Shown here: positions 9,939 to 20,289 of the stretch, in pieces
Position numbering within the stretch: position 1 is the stretch's first letter
Layout: each line of letters begins with the position of its first letter
Assembly (NCBI RefSeq): GCF_003265705.1
Contig: NW_020313044.1
Location: forward strand, 4,661,399-4,725,398
From: Callorhinus ursinus
Lineage: Eukaryota > Chordata > Mammalia > Carnivora > Otariidae
Reading direction: 5' to 3'
Length of the DNA: 64,000 bases
Made by a program: the position numbers and the translations under genes
Notes under the pieces: generated by a model
Told to the model about the DNA's origin: nothing
The model's database searches: none
What the model saw: only the letters and a program-made list of their open reading frames with translations

Positions 9939-10052
9939 GGTAGCTTTGAATTTCTGAGTGGACTGAGATCACACCTCTGTCTATTCATTCTTCAGTTAGA
10001 AGGAAGTTTTGATGTTTACTAGGGGATTGCACACCTTCCTCATCTTGTTTCT

Positions 10053-10247
10053 TTCTTTCTTTTTTTTTTTAAGATTTTATTTATTTATTTGTTAGAGAGC
10101 GAGCGTGCACAAGCAGGGGGAGTGGCAGGCAGAGGGAGAAGCAGGCTCCCTGCTGAGCAGGGAGCCTGATGCAGGACTCGACCCTGGAATCATGACCTGA
10201 GCTGAAGGCAGACGTTTAACCGACTGAGCCATCCAGGCATCGCTTTG
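10053..10247 (-). mobile_element. SINEC, antisense
   Basis: Poly-T/AAGATTTTATTTATTTATTT and a type A body (GAGTGGCAGGCAGAGGGAGA), ending CCATCCAGGCATCGC. TSD TCATCTTGTTTCT at 10040-10052 and 10248-10260. Confidence 0.94.
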
Positions 10248-11677
10248 TCATCTTGTTTCTAATACATAACAAATAATAGCCAGGTTGGGAGAAAGCCTGA
10301 ACTTCTCAGTTTTCCTATATTGTCAGAGACTGTATTGAGGGGCTTTTGCCTATAAAAATTGTTATTTTTTGTTTGGATTTTTAAAAATTCCGAAATGTCT
10401 TTATTTGGGGTTATGATTTGAAGTAGGCAGTCCTTAGTACTAATGCTCATGGAGCTGTGGAGGGACAGTATAGGTCTGCGATTCTCTGTATTTTGGCGTC
10501 AGAAGGCTTATTGTGCTTTAGGAGTTGTCAGAAATTTCGAGCATCCCCAGTGGAGGGCATAGTTTATTTTCCTTTTCTGTCTGACTTTGCTATTCTAGTT
10601 GATTTGAAATAATTTCTGACATGCCCACAGGATTCAGAGCTCTAAATTAGGGGTTTGGGGACTTAGAGCAGCATTTAGAATTCTAATGACTTCCTTACTA
10701 ATTGTCAGTATCCCCAGAGTGAATCTGAAAAACCATAATATCCCATGGGACTAATTTTCCTTTGTCCATTGACGGGGTAAGAACTGTTCATCTAGATTCA
10801 AATATAGAATGTTTCTCTAGGTCAGAGGAAACTTAATTTAGTTTGAAGTTGTGCTAACCCACCATCTTATAAGGAATGAAGATTTTATTTTCTTTCATAG
10901 AGACTTCTTCATTTAATATAGTTCTTGCTAGTTAAAAGCTAGCTGTAGGCTTACTTTTTGCCAGAAAGACACAGGTAGGGACTTTTAAAATAGCTTTGCC
11001 ATAACAGAAAAATAACTTAATTCCCATGCTGTCCTACGATCTGGCATTTTACTGGAAAGAGGTCTAAGAATAGTGACTTTTCTTTTCAGGCGACCCAAAA
11101 TACACACAGTACATACAGTACACACAAACCAACCTTGAAATGACCCAAAAGCCCTGTTTCTAATCAGCTAAAGTAGTTGTTACAAAACCAAACACCAAAG
11201 CTCATGTACTACTATCTTAGAGCCACTTTCAGGTTCCCTTTCGGGAGCTCATTTAAGCTTAAAAAGGAAATCGGGTTTCCTATCCCATAGCAAGAAGAGC
11301 CAAAAGGAACTGCTAGAGGTGGGCCCAGCAGCATCAGGAAGTGTGTGACTGCGAGGAAACAGAAGAACAAAATGCCAGGGCTCCTTCTGTATTGTTTAAA
11401 AAGAAACGGATCCCTTTTAGAAACCTCGTTATCTGAAATGGTCAAGATGTAAAGTGTTCATACTTTTTTTTATTTAGCAGCTAACTGGAAAGTAGATGTA
11501 TGTGGAATACCACTTTCTCTGATGCTGCCAAGTAATTGAGGGTTTAGTTACAGCAGCTGGAACGTGGTAACACAGTTAAGTGGTGTCTAGCACTACTACG
11601 AAAGTAGTTGCACATAGGAAGCACAGTAGATTTTAAATTCTGTTATTTTAACCACCTGTGAAATAGGAGGAAAGAAA

Positions 11678-11868
11678 GCTTGGGGTGTTTTTTTGTTTTG
11701 TTTTTGATAGAGAAAGAGCAAGCAGTTGCACGCTGGGGCTGAGGGGCAGAGGGAGAGGGAGAAGGAAGCTCCCCGCTGAGCAGGGAGCCTCATGCGCTGA
11801 GCAGGGAGCCTGATGCAGGGCTTGATCCCAGAAACCTGGGATCATGACCTGAGCCACCCATGCGCCCT
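11678..11868 (-). mobile_element. SINEC, antisense, rearranged internally
   Basis: TSD GAGGAAAGAAA at 11667-11677 and 11869-11879. The body has a 21-bp tandem duplication (11775-11795 and 11796-11816, one mismatch). It also lacks the segment between the two GGCTCAG motifs of the sense strand, so the A-box-like region is lost: it reads GACCTGAGCCACCCATGCGC. Confidence 0.92.
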
Positions 11869-12997
11869 GAGGAAAGAAATTTTTTAAGCCCTGACGTTAA
11901 TGAGATAGGGCCCTTCCTAATTAAATGATTCCTCTGACCTGGTGAGCTGTACCTAATAGACAGCAGATACTTACATTTTCCCCCATATGATGATAAATGC
12001 TTTGATTTTTCCTGTTCTATAATCTTCCCCTCCTAATACCTCTCAGTTTATTAAAGGAAGTTCACCTCAAGTCAGTTTGATTTATTGGACTGTGTTATAA
12101 AGTAGCAAGGTAGTAGAAATGTTTTCAGTGGAATTTTTGCTTAAAAAATTCATATAACGTTCAGGAAGACATGGTTGTCTTCCTCTTGAAATTAAATGAT
12201 CTCTGGACTCCTGGTTCCTTTTGTTTCTGAAGTGATCTGATCTACAGTTTACTAATGAAGCCCACAGTCCCTAAAACCCTTCTGTCCTCCGTTCTGTGCC
12301 ACCATTGTTTTTGTAACAATTTGAGAGTCAAGTCCATCTGAACAGGCCTCGGTCTTAGAGAGAAGTGAGCGCCTCTCTAGCAGTCGTTTTCCCCTCATTT
12401 GTACAGCGATTGAGATCACCCATTACTAACCTGTCTAGGCGCTTTTAATGGAATTTTAATGTTTGCTGGGTGGCTCTGACTTTGAGGGATCTATTAAAGC
12501 TAATTCACCTCTGGGGAAGCGGCATGGTCTAAGGAAAGTGGCCAGGTAGTTATTTGGACTGCATCATATATTCGTGCAAATTTTAGTGTTCTGCTGAATA
12601 GGAACAATTACATCCGTTTTCTTCTGTTCATGGAAACAGCTAAAATTGAAGTTACTTAAGTTTGTAATTAAGTCTAGCCTTCTGGCAGAAACCTCCATCT
12701 GAAGTCCGTCTGCCAATAACTCTTTTTGCTTCTTGGTTTTTCAAGTTCCTTGTGTTTGCATGTCTTTGTCCCTACACATCCTGAGGTCTCTCAGTCTAAA
12801 CAAAAGTTGCTCATGTGTTCGTGGTACTGGTTTCCTTGAATACCTACTGAATTTGGAATCTGGTAGAATATTAACAGTTTAAGAAAGCATATGTTGATTT
12901 CCTCTTTTGTTGTAGCTCCTCTGCGTTTTGTCAGCCTTTTAAAGATTGATGCAGTTGTCTAATCAGAAAAGTTAGAAAAAGTTTGCTTGGAGCTTTT

Positions 12998-13191
12998 TTT
13001 TTTTAAAGTTTTTATTTATTTATTTGAGAGAGAAAGAATGAGACAGAGAGAGCATGAGACAGGGGAGGGTCAGAGGGAGAAGCAGACTCCCCGCCGAGCG
13101 GGGAGTCCGACGCGGGACTCGATCCCAGGACTCCAGGATCATGACCTGAGCCGAAGGCAGTCGCTTAACCAACTGAGCCACTCAGGCACCC
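12998..13191 (-). mobile_element. SINEC, antisense, type B
   Basis: Full body with GTCAGAGGGAGAAGCAGACT and GGACTCGATCCCAGGACTCC. TSD TGCTTGGAGCTTTT (12984-12997 and 13192-13205) is perfect. Confidence 0.95.
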
Positions 13192-13540
13192 TGCTTGGAG
13201 CTTTTACAGGAATTTGGAAAGGTGGAAAAGTAAGCTAAGGGCCTGCGTAGTAGCCCATCCACCTATGTAGTAGTAGGTGCAGGGTACAACAAGGTAGTTT
13301 CTCAAATATTTATTAAGTAGTATGTATCTCCTTAGTGGTTTTCTTTAGCATGAATATCAGGAGTTCCTTATACTTTTCCCCATTATTTCCATGAAAACCA
13401 AAACAATTCTACCAATACAGAAATGCCTCAAAGTATTGGAGTGAAAACTAGACTTTACAATATATGGACATTATAACTTTTTTTTCTGAGATACATGACC
13501 CAAAATACAGACTTCCCCTAGTTGATTAAAAAGAAGTATT

Positions 13541-13740
13541 GGGGCACCCGGGTGGCTCATCGGTTAAGTGTCTGCCTTCGGCTCAGATCATGATCCCAGC
13601 ATTCCCCACATCATGCTCCCTGCTCGTCTGGGAGTCTGCTTCTCCCTTTCCCTCTGAGCTCTCCCTGCTCATTCTCTCACTCTCTCTCTCTTACTCAAAT
13701 AAATAAATAAAATCTTTTAAAAAAAAAGAAGAAGAAGAAG
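13541..13740 (+). mobile_element. SINEC, sense, with (AAG)n tail
   Basis: GGGGCACCCGGGTGGCTCAT head and a body shortened in the middle (CATGATCCCAGCATTCCCCA joins directly to the distal part). The tail runs A-rich into GAAGAAGAAGAAG. A second sense SINEC begins about 10 bp further on. Confidence 0.9.
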
Positions 13741-13749
13741 TTTTATGTG

Positions 13750-13945
13750 TGGGCGCCTCGGTGGCTCAGTTGGTTAGGCGTCTGCCATCTGCTTGGGTTG
13801 TGATCCTGGGGTCCTGGGATTGAGTCCCGCATCTGGCTTCCTGCTTGGTGGGGAACCTGCTTCTCCCTCTCCCTCTGCCCTGTCCCCCCATACCACTCAT
13901 CTCCCCTCCCCCATCTCAAATAAGTAAAATCTTTAAAAAAAAAAA
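13750..13945 (+). mobile_element. SINEC, sense, second of a tandem pair
   Basis: GGGCGCCTCGGTGGCTCAGT head, a diverged body (GCCATCTGCTTGGGTTGTGA) and tail TAAAATCTTTAAAAAAAAAA. It probably inserted at the A-rich end of the preceding SINE. No clear TSD. Confidence 0.9.
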
Positions 13946-14591
13946 GTGTGATACCTGTGAGTTTACCAGTTGTCTTTTAACTTTGCCATGTTCTGAGTAC
14001 AGCATGACATCATTGGCATCCTTATTGGAAATCATCTTTGTGTGAAATCTGACAGAATTGGCAGGGTAAACAGTAGCTTCAGGTGTATCAGGAAAATTAT
14101 TTGTGTACTTGGATTCTACTGTGTCATAGCCCCCAAGTTACAGTCATTGCTGTGAAGGTTAAGTGTAGGGTAAAGGAAGTGGTATTTGCATTTCATTCTT
14201 TTGTGAGGAAGTTTGGAGAGAGAGACTCCTGGCCTCATGGGTTTTAGAGAAAGCATTCAAGTTCTTCCTAGTTCTAGAGTCCTTGGTAACTTTAAGAACC
14301 GAAATTTTAATGTTTATTGAATAGTATGATGTCAGTGTATAGTAATTTTAAAGCTATGTTAAAATGTACTTCTTGTGTCTCCAAACATCCTGCCTTCTTT
14401 TGTGACTACATCCTTCTCTTGGCCAAAATAACAAGCTAACTAGAGTTTCAATATTCAATATCCTTCTCTGGCAGATGTTTTCTGGCAAAGGCCTTCCTGC
14501 GTTTATGAATTCTCTCTGAAGAAGCAAGAGAACACCTGCAGGAAGTGAATCAAGATGCAGAACACAGAGGAATAATCACCTGCTTTAAAAA

Positions 14592-14597
14592 AATAAA
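14592..14597 (+). terminator. NDFIP1: Proximal AATAAA, candidate alternative polyadenylation signal
   Basis: An AATAAA hexamer in AAAAAAATAAAAGTACTG about 120 bases into the terminal exon. Its use would give a very short 3' UTR. It is a weak candidate, as the A-rich context alone can create it. Confidence 0.35.
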
Positions 14598-15169
14598 AGT
14601 ACTGTTGAAAAAGATCATTTCTCTTTATTTGTTCCTAGGTGTAAAATTTTAATAGTTAATGCAAAATTCTGTAGTCATTGAATCATTAGTGGTTAATGTT
14701 TGAAAAAGCTCTTGCAATCAAGTATGTGATGTATTAATAATGCCTTATCTATTGTTTGTAGTCATTTTAAATAGCATGAGCCTTGTCCCTGTAGTCAGTA
14801 GGGGGCAGTCTTGCTTTATTCATCCTCCATCTCAAAATGAACTTGGAATTAAGTATTTTAGTGTAAGATATGTATAATGCTGGCCATTTTAAAGGGGTTT
14901 TCTCAAAAGTTAAAAGTTTTGTTTTGACTGCATTTCTGCACATAATCCATACTTGCTGTTAAAATTAACGTGGAAATTTCTTCAGTTGTACTGTGAACAC
15001 CTGGAAGCAAAATCATAGTGCAAAATACATTTAAGGTGTGGTCAAGAATTTGTTCTTAATTGGTAAATAATAAGCATTAATTTTTTATCGTCTGTATTCT
15101 AAATTTTGCAGTACCTTATTGTTCTGTGTTATGAATCTAAAAAATTGTAAAGGCGTTGTCACTGTATAA

Positions 15170-15175
15170 AATAAA
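15170..15175 (+). terminator. NDFIP1: Internal AATAAA, candidate alternative polyadenylation signal
   Basis: AATAAA within GTATAAAATAAAAAGTTC, about 360 bases before the main signal. The hexamer is present; usage is unknown. Confidence 0.35.
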
Positions 15176-15529
15176 AAGTTCAAGGGCAAATGCAGCTTAA
15201 TTACTAAAATGCAATTCTTGACATTTTCTGTGTGATTAGAGTCCCTATCCCCCCTTTTTTCCCCTTTTTTTCCCCCTTTTTTTGGGTGGGGGGCTGGTCT
15301 CCTGATGATTAGGCCAACGGCTGGAGTAAGGGAGGGGAATAGGTACTTAGGAGCAAAGAAAGAATTAGTTTGGAACTTTTGAGATGATCCCTAACATACT
15401 GTAGTACTACTTGCTTTTACTGTGTGTTAGCAGAAACCGATGAGTTATAAACGTAGAATGATGTGCTTTCTGCCAAGTGGTAATTCACCTTGGTTTGCTA
15501 TGTTAAAACTGTAAATACAACAGAACATT

Positions 15530-15535
15530 AATAAA
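15530..15535 (+). terminator. NDFIP1: NDFIP1 main polyadenylation signal AATAAA
   Basis: AATAAA in AACATTAATAAACGTCTC. A TGTA motif lies about 20 bases upstream (ACTGTAAATA) and a T/GT-rich stretch (GTGTAGCAACTTTTGCTGTA) follows, the usual layout of a mammalian cleavage site. It matches the end of the human mRNA as I remember it. Confidence 0.85.
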
Positions 15536-15559
15536 CGTCTCTTGTGTAGCAACTTTTGC

Positions 15560-16891
15560 TGTAGATTAGTGTTTAATTTCTTGGTTTGCATTTGTTCATT
15601 GCCAAGGCAATTTTTTCTAATCTTTATTCATACAGATTCATGCAGAATTATTCACTAAATACAAAAAAATTGGTTTGGGGCCAATTTTTTTTTTCTTCAG
15701 CACAAGAAGTTCCCTTCTCTTATATTCAATATGTTCCTGAAGATGTATGTGAAAATTAGTTCTGCAAAACATAATGTACTACATGGGGAGGAGTTGTAGA
15801 GATCTTAAATTATTCCAGAATTCCTAATCATGCTTCATTTTTCAGACATAATCTTAGATAATTTATTTCCAGTATTTTCTGCATGTTCCTTGCCTTTGCT
15901 CTTTTTCTCATTCAAACACAGTCCCCCGGTTTAAGTCCTTTTAGCACCCTTTGAGGTGAAAGATTACTCATTCCTCCTGATTTCTGTTCTTGTCCAAGTT
16001 GTGTTAAAGACCAGTGGTTCCTATAATGTCAGCCGTTTGATTTTTCTTTCTTACCTTCTCCACTTAAAGCAGTAAGATTGTCAAATAACTACACAAACCA
16101 GCACCAGTGAGGTATGCTTGCTGCAAATGTTGCTTATCTGCTGCATGTAAGTATCTGGAATCAGCTTAGGAAGACTCTTTAGGGGTGTCAGTATGTAATG
16201 CACAGAAGTATATAGGTTGTTTGAAAGCCAAGTAGGAAAACTGAGGGCCTCCTGGATGGACGTTTCAATGATCATTCTAACTTATTATAACTAATAGTAT
16301 ATGTTCTTGTTCATATTTCAAGTTATATTTTGCAGTTAGGTAAGCAGGGGGTTTTAATGAAAGTCTCTGAAGACTTTTAAATTTTGAATTAGATTATGCC
16401 AACAATAGAGTTTGGAAAATTTTATAGCCTATTGTGTTCTAAAGTTTCAGAATGAATATATCTCTAACAGTCTGAATAAATTTGGGCAGTGCAACAGAGA
16501 GAACTATTTAAACTATCTTACAGGACAAAATAGAAGGGCCCTAAATCACATAAACTGAAACATTTTAAACTCACTTTGGGTTTATTATTTAGGTCCTTGT
16601 GCCTTATTTGGTTTTGTATATTCAGAGAACTGAAATATTTGGAATTCCTATTTCTACATATTTGGTGGTCCTTAAGACTTTCTTACATGTAAACCTACAG
16701 TGTGACATGCTTTCAAAGTACTTAGAAGGGTGATTTCTCTTTTTTCTTTTAAATGTTCTACATACTAAAGTCTTTTCAGACATGTAAAGTTGATACCATT
16801 TGTTAACTATTAGGATGGAAATATTTGTACTGTACTGTTACTTTTCATTTTTGTCTGTCATTTTCTGTTTCCCTTTGGTAGATTCATAAGT
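15560..16891. other. Intergenic sequence downstream of NDFIP1, nothing recognised
   Basis: AT-rich unique-looking DNA. Both strands give only short open frames. Further extension of the NDFIP1 3' UTR cannot be excluded from sequence alone. Confidence 0.6.
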
Positions 16892-16909
16892 AAGAATGAT
16901 AGTTTATTT

Positions 16910-17104
16910 AGGGCGCCTGGGTGGCTCAGTTGGTTAAGCGACTGCCTTCAGCTCAGGTCATGATCCTGGAGTCCTGGGATCGAGTCCTGCATCGGGCTCC
17001 CTGTTCGGCAGGGAGTCTGCTTCTCCCTCTGACCCTCCCCCCTCTCATGTGCTCTCTCTCTCATTCTCACTCTCTCAAAATAAATAATAAATCTTTAAAA
17101 AAAA
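16910..17104 (+). mobile_element. SINEC, sense, type B, young
   Basis: GGGCGCCTGGGTGGCTCAGT head, ATCCTGGAGTCCTGGGATCG and GACCCTCCCCCCTCTCATGT. An 18-bp perfect TSD AAGAATGATAGTTTATTT lies at 16892-16909 and 17105-17122. One of the youngest copies here. Confidence 0.96.
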
Positions 17105-17122
17105 AAGAATGATAGTTTATTT

Positions 17123-19679
17123 GAAAGGGTATGTTGAGGAACCACTGTTACTTCCCTGAAGTTAAGGAATAAACTGGCCTTGATCCTGAGCGAAGGGACA
17201 ACTAGGGCTTATCCATGACCACAGAGGTCCCTCACACCTCTTACCTGTTCATTTGGAATTATACAAACTATGTTTAAAGGATTCTGTGTAGCAGTTTCTT
17301 TTTTCAGAAAATTAGATTGTGTGGGAATAAAAGGTTATTAAAATTTACTTGTTAAAAAATTGTAAGAGTGAATACCTTTACTAATGGGATCAATTTTGTT
17401 TAGGCTTTTAAAGCAACAAGATTTTTAATGAAGTAAATGTAAGTTATCTGACTTGGGCTGTGGCCCACCATGAGTCATTGGCAGCACATAGGAAATGTCT
17501 TTTGACCTTCACTATTTTCTTAAACTAGAATATATCCCACAGCTATAAATGGTTTAAAGGAAGATATAATTACTGAAAGGGAGTTCCAGGGCCAATAAAA
17601 GTGATAATTCAGTTTAAGTAGCTGCTGAGGTGGCAAGAAGATTCTGAGGTCAGAATCAACAAAAACAGAGTGTTCTTCTCTGTGTCCAACCTTGAAGGTT
17701 AACATGGTAGATACCAGAGAAGCACTTGGCCCTGATTCCATTAAATACCGATAATCGAATTTTAACTTCAAACATGCCAAGGCTAGACACAGACCTATAC
17801 ATTTACCTAAAGTATGTGGGAGTATTTTGTGAACAAGGAGCTGGGGCCCTTGTGCCCTATGTTGAATCTGGTTCTTGGTGAAATCTCGATGAACACAGGT
17901 AAGTTGTGTGTAACATGTAGTTTAATAATTTTCAGCATCTGCTGTTTTTCAGCTGTTTAGATTTTCACCTTTTTAGGTTTTAAGAGATGATGAGAGGTGT
18001 AACAAAATGCAAAGAAGCTTCTGTAAATAGTTTGTGCATTTTTAATGCCAATACTATTTGTAGTCTGTATGGTATTTAAAGTGGATTGAGTAAGAGTGTT
18101 TGTTAAACCAATACTGAAGTGCTCTTGGTTTAACTCTTCCTTTTGCATATAGCTATGTACCTTTGCATATGTGTATGGTTGTAGTCATTTAGAGCACCCA
18201 CAGAGTGAAAAAGTGCTTTTGGCAGATAGCCTCTTAATAAAAAACAGGTTTTGGTGGGCTGTGCTACTAAAGTGGAGAACAACTCCCAGAAATATACCAG
18301 GAACTCCCGAAGGGGAGAGCAGGTTTAGTTTGAGAGTAAAAGGTTTTCAGGAGGAAACTGATTTTGTATCCTCTTTATTCTAAAAAGAGGCTATCTGATA
18401 ACCCAGTTCATTGTCTCACCTACAACTTGGTGCCCTATACAAAGACCTGCTCTTACGGGAAATCTGTGAATTGAGAGCTGTCCTCCTGAGGATAGTTTCC
18501 CTAGCTATAAATTTGAAATACCATCTAACGCATGGCATTTTAATCCCCTCAGACCCTCCAGTTATTCTCAGAATTTGAAACTTCTAGAATGTATTACAAG
18601 TTTTTGTTTAATACTGTTTCTACCAAAAAGCATTGTTTGCTGATTTTTGAGAGTTTTAACTCTTAAGCTCCATTGGTGAATTAGATATAAACTTAAATGC
18701 AAATCTATGAAATCACTATAGAATATATGAAACATAGGAATTCTCTTGGATTTTGCAGGATTTCATCCAGATCAGAAACTGAGATGCAGTTGTATAAAAT
18801 AGACCTCTCCCAATCCTGCTTTGTATGTTGTCCATTGTACTCTAAAAGTGATGCGTTTTTACTATTTATATTGGAAATGAAATGTTTCACAAACTTTTCC
18901 CCATCCATATGTGATTGTGGGTTTACAGACAACAAAAGTAAGAAAAGTCGTCCTTTAAATCTTAACAAAGATGAGTGCTAGGCTCTGAGAAGACGGTATT
19001 TATTGTTACTCATTGGGAGGTTCAAGAGTGGTATTGGTATATGTAGCCTGGGAAGCAAGAAAATGGGTCAAAAACCTAAAAGGAATCTCAAATAGAAAAG
19101 GTCATTTCCTGACACTTTGTATCAGCTAAACGATACAGCTAGGGAAGTGCTGCCTTCTGACCATGAAACAGCCTGACTCTTCTGAAATTCATCCAGGGCT
19201 GCAGTGATTTTCCACCTTGCACAGTCAGGGTTTGCGTTCATGTCCCCTACTGAGAGCTGCTTCCCCCATTTAAGCCAGTTACTTCCTGAGCCAAGTGGAG
19301 GATTGGAACAACCTATTATCATAACTTGGCTAGAGTTAATGCTTGGTGAAACATCCTTCTTTTCTTTAGCACAACAGTCAGAAATGCCTAAAATGTCCCC
19401 TTATGTGAGGTTTTAGAAAGAATTGTGCCATCTGCTTCCTGATTTCACATCTTTATTTTGATGGGACATTTCATAGGCTGTGTTTGGCAGTCGCTGGCTT
19501 TAGACGTCATTCTGGTCATTTGGGCATGTTCATTTCTTCTCTGAGTATCAACCTTAAGGATCTTTATATCGATTTATTTCTAGTTCATATTTTAACTGGA
19601 TTTGCAGATAATAAATTAGGGAGCCACTTGGTTTATTAGATCAATATTTTCATAAACCCTTTCATTGCTAGCATCATCT
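17123..19679. other. Intergenic sequence, nothing recognised
   Basis: AT-rich, SINE-free. Short open frames on both strands at 18.7-19.0 kb and 19.1-19.4 kb overlap each other in opposite directions and show no family features. No RNA gene recognised. Confidence 0.55.
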
Positions 19680-19696
19680 GGTACTATGTAGTTTTT

Positions 19697-19876
19697 TTTT
19701 TAAGATTTTATTTATATATTTGAGAGAATGAGATAGCATGAGAGGGGGGAGGTTCAGGGGGAGAAGCAGACTCCCTGCTGAGCGGGGAGCCCAATGCGGG
19801 ACTCAATCCTGGGACTCCAGGATCATGACCTGAGCCGAAGGCAGTCGCTCAACCAACTGAGCCACCCAGGCGCCCA
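19697..19876 (-). mobile_element. SINEC, antisense, type B
   Basis: TAAGATTTTATTTATATATT and a full body (GAGAAGCAGACTCCCTGCTG, GGGACTCCAGGATCATGACC). The flanks GGTACTATGTAGTTTTT (19680-19696) and GATACTATATAGTTTTT form a diverged TSD. Confidence 0.93.
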
Positions 19877-20122
19877 GATACTATATAGTTTTTAAAAAGT
19901 GGGGACTGGTGGCCTAAAGAAGCAGAATTAGTCCATGTTTTTCTAGGTTTGACTCAGTGACTCTCAAATTCTGGATCTGTGTGTCCATCATCATGTATTT
20001 AAGAAAAACCTTTGGGGGGTTGTTATATGTGTTTTCCCTGAGACTATATGTATGAAATTGGGTTAAATCTGTGATTTAGCAGTTCACTAGATTTAGTATT
20101 GAAACAAAACCTTGTTTTTCTA

Positions 20123-20285
20123 CCGGTGCCTGGGTGGCTCAGTTGGTCAAGTGTCTGCCTTTGGCTCAGGTCAGGAACCCAGGATCCCCGGGTCCTGGGA
20201 TGGAGCCCCACTTCGGGCTCCCTGCTCAGCGGCGAGCCTGCTTTTCCCTGCCCACCCCCACTCTGCTCAAAGAAAAAAAAAAAAA
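20123..20285 (+). mobile_element. SINEC, sense, shortened
   Basis: GGTGCCTGGGTGGCTCAGTT head and CGGGCTCCCTGCTCAGCGGC body. The CT-rich part is reduced and the tail is AAAGAAAAAAAAAAAAAA. The flanks share GTTTTTCTA. It contains an extra GGAACCCAGGATCCCC segment relative to other copies. Confidence 0.9.
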
Positions 20286-20289
20286 ACGT

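Larger units (their letters stand above)
6512..14474 (+). other. NDFIP1: NDFIP1 intron within the 3' UTR (about 8 kb)
   Basis: The donor AAAG/GTATTT at 6512 follows the stop codon by two bases. The acceptor TCCTTCTCTGGCAG ends at 14474, just before sequence I recognise as the NDFIP1 3' UTR. The intron holds at least eleven SINEC copies, a young antisense L1 end (9772-9938) and a probable antisense retrocopy end near 9.2 kb. Because the stop is within about 50 nt of the last exon junction, the transcript should not be an NMD target by the usual rule. Confidence 0.88.
14475..15555 (+). other. NDFIP1: NDFIP1 terminal exon, entirely 3' UTR
   Basis: Starts ATGTTTTCTGGCAAAGGCCT right after acceptor GGCAG and contains blocks I recognise from the mammalian NDFIP1 3' UTR, for example GAATCAAGATGCAGAACACA, TAGGGGGCAGTCTTGCTTTA and GTGATGTATTAATAATGCC. 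It runs to the polyadenylation signal at 15530-15535, with cleavage expected about 15-25 bases later, next to a GT-rich stretch. It is free of SINEs, unlike the 8-kb intron before it. A C/T tract followed by a G run lies at 15249-15293. The acceptor is a sequence-based inference; the 3' UTR identity rests on memory of the human mRNA. Confidence 0.88.

Noticed and set aside
13541..13945. CRISPR-like or satellite array from two similar adjacent units
   Set aside because: They are two independent SINEC copies with tails, not short spaced repeats; the host is a mammal.
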